From: Kitasatospora sp. GAS204B
GTDB lineage: Bacteria; Actinomycetota; Actinomycetes; Streptomycetales; Streptomycetaceae
DNA: 64,000 bases
Direction: 5' to 3'
NCBI RefSeq assembly: GCF_029892155.1
Contig: NZ_JARZAG010000006.1
Coordinates: 124,001-188,000, forward strand
Shown: positions 28,016 to 35,583 of the stretch, in pieces
How positions within the stretch are numbered: the first letter of the stretch is position 1
Layout: the number at the start of each line of letters is the position of its first letter
Position numbers and translations under genes: made by a program
Notes under the pieces: generated by a model
What the model was told of the DNA's origin: nothing
Seen by the model: only the letters and a program-made list of their open reading frames with translations
The model's database searches: none

Positions 28016-29401
28016 GTGTCGTCCCACCGCGAAGCCCCCGAGATCTCCAAGGACCCGGTCGCCGACAGCACCGACGTCTACGCCTTCGTCAGCCCCGACG
28101 CGTGCGACACCGTCACGCTGATCGCCAACTACATCCCGCTGCAGAGCCCGGCCGGCGGTCCGAACTTCTACGAGTTCGGCGAGGACGTCCTCTACGCGAT
28201 CCACATCGACAACGACAACGACGGGCGCCCGGACGTCAGTTACGAGTTCCGGTTCCGGGTCGAGGTCCGCAACCCCGACTCCTTCCTCTACAACACCGGG
28301 CCGATCAACTCGCTGGACGACCCCAACTGGAACCGGCGCCAGACCTACAGCATCACCCGGGTCGAGGCCGGTGAGCGGCGCCGCGTCATCGCCGAGGGCC
28401 TGGCCTGCCCGCCCTGCAACATCGGCCCGCTCTCCACCCCCGACTACACCTCGCTGGCGAACATGGCGGTCCACCCGCTTCACGGTGGGCGCAAGGTGTT
28501 CGCCGGGCAGCGCGCCGAGGGCTTCTACGTCGACCTCGGCTCGATCTTCGACCTCGGCACCCTGCGGCCCTTCCAGCAGCTGCACGTGATGCCCGCCTTC
28601 ACCCATCCGGCCCCCGGCGTCAACGCCACCAAGCTGCTCAACGTCCACAGCATCGCGCTCCAGGTCCCGATCACCGACCTGACCCGCGACCACCGCAAGC
28701 CCGGCGACGTGCTGGACCCGGACGCCACCATCGGCGTGTGGACCACCGCGGCCCGCCGCCAGGCCCGCGTCATCGACGACTCCGGACACACCACCGAGTC
28801 CGGCCCCTTCGTGCAGGTCTCCCGGCTGGGCAACCCGCTGTTCAACGAGGTCATCGTCCCGATGGGGAGGAAGGACGAGTGGAACTCCCAGCCCCCGGCG
28901 GACGACAAGAACTTCGCGCAGTACGTCGCCAACCCCGAGCTGGCCAAGCTGCTGCCGGTGCTCTACCCGGGCGTCTTCCCCAACCTGGCGGCGCTGGACG
29001 CGGCCGGCACCGCGCGCGCGGACCTGCTCGCCATCCTGCTGACCGGCATCCCCAGCGGCATCGTGGCCGGGTTCCAGAACTTCACCGGTGACACCCAGGC
29101 CGACATGCTGCGCCTGAACGTCGCCGTCCCGCCGGCCACCAGCCCCAACATCCTGGGCCTGGTCGCCGGTGACCCGGCCGGGTTCCCCAACGGGCGCCGG
29201 GTCTTCGACGACGTGGTCACCGTCGAGCTGCGGGCCATCGCCGGTCTGACCTTCCCCCTGGTCGACACGAGCTTCACCCCGGACGCCGCCGCCGGCCAGA
29301 TCACCGACGGCCTCACCCCGGACAGCCTCGGCACGCCGTACCTGAACAGCTTCCCCTACCTCGGTGTTCCCTTCGACGGCTACCACACGCCGTCCAGCTG
29401 A
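28016..29401 (+). CDS. DUF4331 family protein
   Basis: A 461-residue protein matching DUF4331: it opens MSSHREAPEISKDPVADSTDVYAFVSPD, then YIPLQSPAGGPNFYEFGEDVLYAIHIDNDNDG, a Ca-binding-like acidic loop, and later VSRLGNPLFNEVIVPMGRKD. The family is found in secreted or envelope contexts, but no signal peptide is seen here. No enzymatic role is known. It begins with GTG after TGAGG. It sits between a small Tat protein and a 122-residue protein and may be co-transcribed with both. Confidence 0.9.
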   Translation: MSSHREAPEISKDPVADSTDVYAFVSPDACDTVTLIANYIPLQSPAGGPNFYEFGEDVLYAIHIDNDNDGRPDVSYEFRFRVEVRNPDSFLYNTGPINSLDDPNWNRRQTYSITRVEAGERRRVIAEGLACPPCNIGPLSTPDYTSLANMAVHPLHGGRKVFAGQRAEGFYVDLGSIFDLGTLRPFQQLHVMPAFTHPAPGVNATKLLNVHSIALQVPITDLTRDHRKPGDVLDPDATIGVWTTAARRQARVIDDSGHTTESGPFVQVSRLGNPLFNEVIVPMGRKDEWNSQPPADDKNFAQYVANPELAKLLPVLYPGVFPNLAALDAAGTARADLLAILLTGIPSGIVAGFQNFTGDTQADMLRLNVAVPPATSPNILGLVAGDPAGFPNGRRVFDDVVTVELRAIAGLTFPLVDTSFTPDAAAGQITDGLTPDSLGTPYLNSFPYLGVPFDGYHTPSS

Positions 29402-29431
29402 CCGTCGATCCGACCAGTCGGCACACCACAT

Positions 29432-29462
29432 GGTGCGGGCAGCCTGCGCGGCTGCCCGCACC
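29432..29462 (+). terminator. 13-bp-stem hairpin after DUF4331 gene
   Basis: GGTGCGGGCAGCC and GGCTGCCCGCACC pair perfectly around TGCGC, 30 bp after the DUF4331 stop and 30 bp before the next start. It could terminate or protect the upstream message. Confidence 0.65.
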
Positions 29463-29492
29463 GGCCCGTTCCCCGAGCAGGAGGCACCACGC

Positions 29493-29861
29493 ATGACGCA
29501 CACCCACCCGCACCCGCCGCTGCCCGCCCCCTCCCGCGAAGGCAGCGTCGTCCTGGAGATCGGCGGCACCCTCGGCGCCCTGATCATCCACACCGGTCCC
29601 GCCGAGGACGGCCTGGAGATCGAGGTCAGTCCCACCGGCCAGGACGCCACCCGCACCCACGCCGCCGTCCGCCCCCGGCACCTCACCGGACGGGTCGTCC
29701 ACTGCGCCGTCATCTCACCGCTGCCGGAGGGCGACTACACGCTCTGGCGCACCGCCGACACCCGCGAGGGCACGGTCACCGTGCGCGGGGGCGAGGTCAC
29801 CGAGTACCGCCGGCTTCAGGGCAGTCAGCCGGCCGGCTCCAGGAAGAGCTCGTCGGCGTAG
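29493..29861 (+). CDS. Hypothetical 122-residue protein
   Basis: A soluble protein of unknown function, opening with a His/Pro-rich MTHTHPHPPLP that could bind metal. A beta-rich core follows (GSVVLEIGGTLGALIIHTGPAEDGLEIEVSP, GDYTLWRTADTREGTVTVRGGEVTEYRR). It resembles small conserved streptomycete proteins found beside DUF4331 genes. The ATG follows GCAGGAGGCACC. Its 3' end overlaps a minus-strand zinc-finger remnant by 37 bp. Confidence 0.8.
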   Translation: MTHTHPHPPLPAPSREGSVVLEIGGTLGALIIHTGPAEDGLEIEVSPTGQDATRTHAAVRPRHLTGRVVHCAVISPLPEGDYTLWRTADTREGTVTVRGGEVTEYRRLQGSQPAGSRKSSSA

Positions 29862-29971
29862 CACCAGGCCCACTCCTCGCCGGGCTCGACGGACCGCGCC
29901 ATGGGGTGGCCGGTCTGGGCGTCGGCGTGCGCGCCCTGGTCTTCGGCCACCTGCCACTCGTGGTGCTTCAC
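29825..29971 (-). CDS. Short UBP-type zinc-finger fragment
   Basis: A 48-codon minus frame from a GTG after GGGAGA reads HHEWQVAEDQGAHADAQ, then TGHPMARSVEPGEEWAWCYADELF. The second part matches the C-terminal half of UBP-type zinc-finger proteins (TGHPVxRSxEPGExWxWCYxDE). The N-terminal CxxC zinc ligands are absent. It is either a truncated relic or an unusually short expressed protein. Length alone cannot decide. Confidence 0.6.
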   Translation of the reverse strand: MKHHEWQVAEDQGAHADAQTGHPMARSVEPGEEWAWCYADELFLEPAG

Positions 29972-30016
29972 CGGTCTCCCTGAAATCTGTTCGAGGGAGG
30001 GGATTATGACGTGGGA

Positions 30017-30718
30017 TCAGGTATTGCCGAGGATGACGGCCATGTCCCCGTAGGTGGCGTAGCCCGCTTCGAAGTCGCTCGGGGTGACGGTCAGGTGGCC
30101 GCGGGCGGGGTCGTTGATGGTGACGGCGTCAGCGGTGTAGCCGGTGACGACGACCACGTGTTCGGCGGTGCCCGCGTAGCGGACGCTGCGTCCGTCGTAG
30201 GCGGTGTAGGGGTGGTTGGGCCGATTGCGCCACAGGTAGTCGACCCAGACGATCGCGGGCCGGCCCGCCTGGACGTGGGCGCGCAGCTGGGCGGGCGTCA
30301 GATTCTCGCCGGCGTAGGCCACCCGCAGTCCGTAGGCGCGGGCGGCGTCGGCTACCGGGGGGTAGTAGACGCCGTAGCCGGTGCCGTCGCTCTCGGAGCC
30401 GTTCGGGTCGCCGACGAACGCGCGGTACGGGTCGCCGGAGTTCGGTCCGGAGCGGCCGAACCGGTTGTGGACCAGGTCCACGCCGATGTGCTTCAGAATG
30501 GCCTGGTCGTCGGCCTGGATCCCGTGGGCGGCCAGCATCATGCGCAGCGCGCTCGCTTCGCAGTCGTTGTTCAGCTGCTGGTAGTACAGCGGGACCTGGC
30601 TGTGCTCGGCGGCCCGGGCCGGCCCGGCGCCCGCTCCCGCTGCCAGCAGGGAGCCGGAGAGGACGGCGAGGAGCGCTGAGCAGGCTCGGCGGGCGCGCCG
30701 GTTGGTGGTGGTCGTCAT
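30017..30718 (-). CDS. Secreted C39-like cysteine peptidase family protein
   Basis: A 233-residue protein with a signal peptide (RRACSALLAVLSGSLLAAGAGAGPARA) and a papain-fold C39_2-type domain. The proposed triad is Cys in YYQQLNNDCEASALRMML, His in GTAEHVVVVTGYTADAVTI and Asp in NDPARGH. Such proteins may be peptidases or inactive binding folds. The start codon abuts an exact copy of the recurring palindrome, which takes the place of a ribosome binding site. It lies 78 bp downstream of the GT39 gene on the same strand. Confidence 0.88.
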   Translation of the reverse strand: MTTTTNRRARRACSALLAVLSGSLLAAGAGAGPARAAEHSQVPLYYQQLNNDCEASALRMMLAAHGIQADDQAILKHIGVDLVHNRFGRSGPNSGDPYRAFVGDPNGSESDGTGYGVYYPPVADAARAYGLRVAYAGENLTPAQLRAHVQAGRPAIVWVDYLWRNRPNHPYTAYDGRSVRYAGTAEHVVVVTGYTADAVTINDPARGHLTVTPSDFEAGYATYGDMAVILGNT

Positions 30719-30722
30719 GGAA

Positions 30723-30737
30723 CTGACGCTACGTCAG
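30723..30737. promoter_or_regulatory. Recurring palindrome (CTGACGCTACGTCAG)
   Basis: An exact intergenic copy whose edge is 4 bp from the C39-like ATG. A bound protein would block initiation of that gene. Confidence 0.55.
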
Positions 30738-30796
30738 ATGGTGGTGGATGCGATGCAGCCGACGAGGAGTGAACGGGTGAGGGTGAGCTGCTCGGG

Positions 30797-33025
30797 TCAG
30801 TTGGACGGGGAACAGCCGTAGAGGGTGCCGCCGGTGCCGTTCGGGTCACCGAAGGGGCCGGCCGGGGCCTGCGGGTCGGCGCCGCCGGCGGCGGGTGGCT
30901 GGGCCACTCCGAAGGCCGTGGCGGGGATCCGCGTGCAGCGCTGCTTCACCCAGTCGTCGATCCGGCTGACCGAGGTGGTGCCGCCACCGCCGAAGAAGGC
31001 GCCGAGGCCGGGGCCGCTCTGGACCAGGACGAAGCGCACGGCGCCGCTGTGCACCAGGGAGTCGAAGGCGCTCGGGGACGGCTGGGGCACCGAGCCGCTG
31101 AACCCGCCCATCGGCATCACGGTGTCGCCGGTGCCCAGGATGTAGGGCGAGGCCGAGGTCCAGTTGTCGACCGCGAGGACGTACTTCGCGCCGTCCTGCC
31201 GGGCCTTGACGTAGTCGTACAGCCTGCGCTGGTCGGCGGAGAGGTCGGCGCTGACGCCGCCACCGGGCCCGCCGAAGCCGGCCGGCGGGTGGGCGCCGTC
31301 CGGGGCGGGGGAGCCGCCGGGCCGCGAGTGGCCCGCGCCGGCCGGCTGTCCTGGCTGTCCGGCCTCGCTGATGAGTTCCGTGAGCATCGCGCCCAGCCCC
31401 CTGGAGGAGGGACCGGCCAGGGCGTCGAAGGAACTGCCCGCGTACTTCGGGTCGAGCACCGAGGCCGACCAGGCCACCGGCGCGAGGACGGCTCCCGTCA
31501 GGCTGGCGGTCAGGCCGATCAGCAGCAGGCGGGAGGGTGCGCGGCGGGCGAGTCGGCCCCACACCAGGGCGGCGATCCCGAGGGCCGCGGCGGCCGGCAC
31601 CAGCCAGGACAACCAGGGCAGGAACTCGGGGGCGAAATCGCCCAGGTACCAGGCCCAGGCGGCCTCGGCCGCGACGGCGACCGGCAGCAGCCAGGCGGCG
31701 CGGCCGCCCTTGCGGTAGGCGTCCCAGAGCAGCACGCCGCCGGCGCCGGCCAGCCCGGCCAGGGCGGGTGCCAGGGTCGACATGTAGGCGGTGTGCGGGA
31801 TCGAGCTCATCTCGCTGAACACCAGGCCGACCACGGCCAGCCAGCTGCCCCACATCACGAACCCGCCGCGCAGCCGGTCGGTGCGCGGCGTGCCGCGGCG
31901 CGACCACAGGCCGTACGCCAGACCGAGGAAGGCGAAGGGGTAGAGCCAGCCGATCTGCGGGCCGAACCTGCCCTGGAACAGCTTCAGCCAGCCGCCGTTC
32001 AGCCCCGGGAGGCCACCGCCGGGCGGAGCGCCGGTCGGGTGGGCGGGTCCACCGGTCGGGCCGCTGGTCGGGCCGCCGGTCGGGGCCCCGGCACCGGGCC
32101 TGGGCGCTCCGCCGCCGAAGCTCATGGTCGGCACCGAGCCGGGCACGTGGATGCCGAACCGCTCCAGGCCGTTGTAGCCGAAGACCATCGCGATCGAGCT
32201 GTTGTCGGTGCTGCCGTCCACGTAGGGCCGGTCCTCGGCCGGCACCACCGTCATCAGCAGCACCCAGGAGAGCGACACCGCCAGGCAGACCACGCCCGCC
32301 AGCAGCAGGTGGCCCGCGCGCCGGCGCAGCCTGACGGGTGCCGCGACCAGGTAGCCGAGGGCCAGCGCCGGGAGGATCATCCAGGCCTGCAGCATCTTGG
32401 CCTGGAACCCGACACCCACCCAGGCCCCCGCGAACAGCAGGGACCGCAGCCGCGCGTCGAGCACCGCGCGCTGGTAGCAGTCGGCCGCCATCACCAGGCA
32501 GAAGACCAGTCCGCCGTCCTCCATCGAGTGCCCGAACATCGAGGCGACCACGGGGGTGAAGGTGAACGCCCCGGCCGCGGCGAGCCCGGCCCTGGGGCCG
32601 GCCCAGCGGCGCACCATGCGGTACGTCACCAGGACGCAGAGCACGCCCTCGACGCACTGGGGCAGCGTCACCGACCAGGCGTGGAAGCCGAACAGGCGAG
32701 CGGACAGGGCCTGCGGGACGAACGAGCCGGCGATCTTGTCGGGCGTGACGGTGGCCCCGGGGTCGAGGGCGCCGAAGAAGAGCGCCTTCCAGCTCACCGA
32801 CATGCTCTTCACGGCGTCGGAGTAGAAGAGCGCGTAGTCGGCGGAGCTGAGGTTCCAGGCGTAGAGGGCGGCGGCGACGGCTGCGGTCAGCAGCAACGCC
32901 GGTCGGGCCCAGCCGGGTTGGTCGGCAGGGGAACGCCAGAACTGCCAGGGTTTGCGGGTGCTCCCGGAGCCCTGACCGGGCGTCAGCTCCGCGTTCGGGG
33001 GATGACCGAGGACAGTCGCGGACAA
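30797..33025 (-). CDS. GT39/ArnT-like membrane glycosyltransferase
   Basis: A 742-residue polytopic protein. The first loop after TM1 carries DAVKSMSVSWKALFFG, the acidic site used by GT-C enzymes. About ten further hydrophobic segments follow, and a soluble C-terminal domain has YDYVKARQDGAKYVLAVDNWTSASPYILGTG. Pro/Gly-rich inserts (about 310-335, 575-610) are low-complexity. Family members move mannose or other sugars from polyprenyl phosphate to proteins or lipids outside the membrane. The TTG start follows AGGAGG by 7 bases. An exact palindrome lies at its 12th codon and a near-copy upstream. Confidence 0.9.
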   Translation of the reverse strand: MSATVLGHPPNAELTPGQGSGSTRKPWQFWRSPADQPGWARPALLLTAAVAAALYAWNLSSADYALFYSDAVKSMSVSWKALFFGALDPGATVTPDKIAGSFVPQALSARLFGFHAWSVTLPQCVEGVLCVLVTYRMVRRWAGPRAGLAAAGAFTFTPVVASMFGHSMEDGGLVFCLVMAADCYQRAVLDARLRSLLFAGAWVGVGFQAKMLQAWMILPALALGYLVAAPVRLRRRAGHLLLAGVVCLAVSLSWVLLMTVVPAEDRPYVDGSTDNSSIAMVFGYNGLERFGIHVPGSVPTMSFGGGAPRPGAGAPTGGPTSGPTGGPAHPTGAPPGGGLPGLNGGWLKLFQGRFGPQIGWLYPFAFLGLAYGLWSRRGTPRTDRLRGGFVMWGSWLAVVGLVFSEMSSIPHTAYMSTLAPALAGLAGAGGVLLWDAYRKGGRAAWLLPVAVAAEAAWAWYLGDFAPEFLPWLSWLVPAAAALGIAALVWGRLARRAPSRLLLIGLTASLTGAVLAPVAWSASVLDPKYAGSSFDALAGPSSRGLGAMLTELISEAGQPGQPAGAGHSRPGGSPAPDGAHPPAGFGGPGGGVSADLSADQRRLYDYVKARQDGAKYVLAVDNWTSASPYILGTGDTVMPMGGFSGSVPQPSPSAFDSLVHSGAVRFVLVQSGPGLGAFFGGGGTTSVSRIDDWVKQRCTRIPATAFGVAQPPAAGGADPQAPAGPFGDPNGTGGTLYGCSPSN
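32972..32986. promoter_or_regulatory. Recurring palindrome (CTGACCGGGCGTCAG)
   Basis: An exact CTGAC-N5-GTCAG at the 5' end of the GT39 coding region, about 40 bp inside the gene and in frame (CTG ACG CCC GGT CAG on the minus strand). Confidence 0.45.
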
Positions 33026-33333
33026 GGTGGAACCTCCTGCCGGACGGAGCGTTGACCGTAACCTGACATCATCATCTGACCTGACGATCCGTCAAACCTG
33101 GTAGATCGGTGAGAAATTCCTGGGAGATCATCACGCCGAGCTCAGCCCTACCCGGTCGCGCTCCGGTTGATGCGCCTCGGCCGGGTGATGGGGGAGTGAC
33201 GGGAAGGGCGGACGGCGCTCCGGCCACCGTTCGCGCGGGGTGAACCCGTTCGGGCAAGGTTCGGGCACCCGAGGAGCGGGTCGGCCGGTGTGTTGCGCAG
33301 GGTCCCGGCGGTGGCGGGTGCGTTGATTGGGGT
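33026..33333. other. 308-bp divergent promoter region
   Basis: It lies between the GT39 gene and the PTS gene. It contains CTGACATCATCATCTGACCT followed by the near-copy CTGACGATCCGTCAA (33081-33095). Nothing else was recognised. Confidence 0.6.
33081..33095. promoter_or_regulatory. Near-copy of recurring palindrome (CTGACGATCCGTCAA)
   Basis: One mismatch, 56 bp upstream of the GT39 start, a natural operator position. Confidence 0.5.
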
Positions 33334-34884
33334 GTGTCCTCAACAGCCGACAAGGGTCCAACCGTCGCCGCCGCCTTGCTTCCCCTGCTCGGCGGGGCCG
33401 GCAACATCACCGGCGTCGCCCACTGCATGACCCGCCTGCGGCTCGGCCTGCTCGACCGCTCCACGGTCGACGAGGCGGCGCTCGCCGCGCTGCCGGGGGT
33501 GCTGGGCGTGGTCGACGACGAGACGTACCAGATCGTGCTCGGCCCCGGCGTCGGCCTGGTGGCGCAGGCACTCGAGGAACTGGTGGACCAGCAGCTCGCT
33601 TCAGCACCGCGAGCTCCGGGCGCAGCGCAGCCGGCTGCCGAGGGGCCGGCCGTGGAGGGGTCGGCTGCCGAGGGGTCGGCTGTCGAGGGGCTGGCCGCGC
33701 GGGGGGAGGCCATCCGCCGTGCGGCCCGGCAGCGGAACGGCACGCCCGCCAAGGTGCTGCTGCGTCGGGTCGCCAACGTCTTCGTGCCGCTGGTCCCGGC
33801 GCTGATCGGGTCGGGCGTCATCGCGGGCATCGGCGGGCTGCTCACCAGCCTGCACTGGTTGCCCGCGCTGGTGCCCGCCCTGGTGGCGCTCTCCTCCGGC
33901 TTCCTCTCGCTGATCGCGGTCTTCGTCGGCTACCAGACGGCCAAGGAGTTCGGCGGCACGCCGATCCTCGGCGGCGCCGCCGCCGGGGTGATCGTCTTCG
34001 CCGGGGTCTCCCACGTCTCGGTCTTCGGCCAGCGGCTCACCGCCGGGCAGGGGGGTGTGCTGGGCGCCCTGGGCGCGGCGGCGCTCGCGACCTGGGTGGA
34101 GCGGTGGTGCCGCCGGTGGGTGCCCGAGGCACTGGACGCCCTGGTCACGCCGACGCTGACGCTGCTGATCACCGGCCTGGTGACGCTGTTCGGCCTGATG
34201 TTCGTCGCCGGGCACCTCTCCGACGCGATCGGCACCTCGGCGACCTGGCTGATGGCCCGGGGCGGCGCCTTCGCCGGTCTGCTGCTGGGCGGTCTCTTCC
34301 TGCCCCTGGTGATGGTGGGCCTGCATCAGGCGCTGATCCCGATCCACACCACGCTCATCGAACACGTGGGCTACACGGTGCTGCTGCCGATCCTGGCCAT
34401 GGCGGGTGCCGGACAGGTCGGTTGCGCGATCGCGGCCTACCTGCGCCTGCCGAACAACGCGCCGATCCGGGCCACCATCAGGTCCGCCCTGCCGACCGGC
34501 TTCCTCGGGGTGGGGGAGCCACTGATCTACGGCGTCTCGCTGCCGCTCGGCCGCCCGTTCGTCACCGCGTGCGCCGGTGGGGCGGCCGGTGGCGCGTTCG
34601 TCGGACTGTTCAACATGGCGGGCACCGAGGTCGGCTCGACGGCGATCGGCCCCTCGGGCTGGGCGCTGCTCCCGCTGCTCAAGGGCAACCACGGCCTGGG
34701 CCGGACCGTGGCGGTCTACGTCGGGGGACTGCTCGTCGGCTACCTGGTGGGGTTCCTGGCCACCTACTTCTTCGGGTTCACCAAGGCGATGCTCGCCGAA
34801 CTCAACGCGGTGCCCGTCGCCACCCCGGTGCCCGCCGCCACCTCGGTACCCGTCACCGCTTCCACTTCCAGCAAAGGATTGTGA
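33334..34884 (+). CDS. PTS sugar permease, EIIBC of the glucose superfamily
   Basis: A 516-residue phosphotransferase permease. The EIIB domain (about 1-90) has the phospho-Cys in GVAHCMTRLRLGL. A linker with an EGPAVEGSAAEGSAVEG repeat follows, then a ten-helix EIIC domain (about 145-490). The EIIC signature FLGVGEPLIYGVSLPLGRPF, with its Glu, and GLHQALIPIHTTLIE are present. The closest fit by eye is the MurNAc/sucrose/beta-glucoside branch, so MurNAc or a disaccharide is possible. There is no EIIA, so it would borrow one. GTG start; the upstream Shine-Dalgarno is weak. Confidence 0.9.
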   Translation: MSSTADKGPTVAAALLPLLGGAGNITGVAHCMTRLRLGLLDRSTVDEAALAALPGVLGVVDDETYQIVLGPGVGLVAQALEELVDQQLASAPRAPGAAQPAAEGPAVEGSAAEGSAVEGLAARGEAIRRAARQRNGTPAKVLLRRVANVFVPLVPALIGSGVIAGIGGLLTSLHWLPALVPALVALSSGFLSLIAVFVGYQTAKEFGGTPILGGAAAGVIVFAGVSHVSVFGQRLTAGQGGVLGALGAAALATWVERWCRRWVPEALDALVTPTLTLLITGLVTLFGLMFVAGHLSDAIGTSATWLMARGGAFAGLLLGGLFLPLVMVGLHQALIPIHTTLIEHVGYTVLLPILAMAGAGQVGCAIAAYLRLPNNAPIRATIRSALPTGFLGVGEPLIYGVSLPLGRPFVTACAGGAAGGAFVGLFNMAGTEVGSTAIGPSGWALLPLLKGNHGLGRTVAVYVGGLLVGYLVGFLATYFFGFTKAMLAELNAVPVATPVPAATSVPVTASTSSKGL

Positions 34885-34957
34885 ACAAGTTCCCCGGTTC
34901 GGCCGGTGGCCTGCTACAGTCGGAGCAGTTGCAGTTGTGGTTCCCATGAACTTTGTG

Positions 34958-34986
34958 TGCGCCTGCTGGTTCTGACCGCAGGCGCA
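34958..34986 (+). promoter_or_regulatory. Leader hairpin with T-rich tail upstream of cspA
   Basis: TGCGCCTGC (34958-34966) pairs perfectly with GCAGGCGCA (34978-34986), loop 11 nt, followed by TTTTCTTGTTT. It lies about 100 nt before the cspA start. The shape is that of an intrinsic terminator inside a leader, so it may attenuate cspA. It could also end the upstream PTS message. Confidence 0.55.
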
Positions 34987-35085
34987 TTTTCTTGTTTCCC
35001 GGCTCTTCCCCGGGTGGGTCATCATCGCGGCGACGCGGTCCCGCACATGGCGGGTACCGGTCAGCCTCTTGAAGGAGATTTTTTT

Positions 35086-35289
35086 ATGGCTAATGGCACT
35101 GTGAAGTGGTTCAACGCGGAAAAGGGCTTCGGCTTCATTGAGCAGGAGGGTGGCGGTCCTGACGTGTTCGCCCACTACTCGAACATCAACGCCAACGGCT
35201 TCCGCGAGCTGCTCGAGGGCCAGAAGGTCGAGTTCGACGTCACGCAGGGCCAGAAGGGCCCGCAGGCCGAGAACATTCGTCCGCTCTAG
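35086..35289 (+). CDS. CspA-type cold shock protein
   Basis: A 67-residue single-stranded nucleic-acid chaperone. Both RNA-binding motifs are present: KGFGFIEQ (RNP1) and DVFAHY (RNP2). The opening is [12 protein letters not shown], as in the abundant Streptomyces Csp proteins. A long leader with a hairpin precedes it, and GAAGGAGATTTTTTT before the ATG is unusually A/T-rich. The neighbouring DEAD-box helicase is a common cold-shock partner. A 13-bp terminator follows. Confidence 0.96.
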   Translation: MANGTVKWFNAEKGFGFIEQEGGGPDVFAHYSNINANGFRELLEGQKVEFDVTQGQKGPQAENIRPL

Positions 35290-35320
35290 TTTCACCTGCG
35301 CAGGCAGCTGCCACGCAGCA

Positions 35321-35356
35321 GGGGCCCGCACCGCGTACATGCTCGGTGCGGGCCCC
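35321..35356 (+). terminator. Terminator of cspA
   Basis: A perfect 13-bp G/C stem (35321-35333 with 35344-35356), 10-nt loop, 31 bases after the cspA stop. Confidence 0.8.
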
Positions 35357-35583
35357 TCGGCATTTGTGCCGGGATCGACTCCGGCCCACTGGGGCCCAGG
35401 GTCCCGCCATCGGAGACCAGTCCCGCACGCGAGACGCACCGCGTCGCGTCCGGATCGGCTCGCACGGTTCTGCCGTGCCCGCCCGGCTCCGCACACACTT
35501 CCGGCTCGTTCATGCGATCTCCGCGCTGCCTCGCGCCGCGGAGGACTCCTCGTGACGTGCCGCCCCGAGGAAGGCTTCGCCGC

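Noticed and set aside
31049-33055. A 668-codon plus frame opposite the GT39 gene
   Set aside because: The GT39 reading has membrane segments and a strong ribosome binding site; the plus frame is low-complexity.
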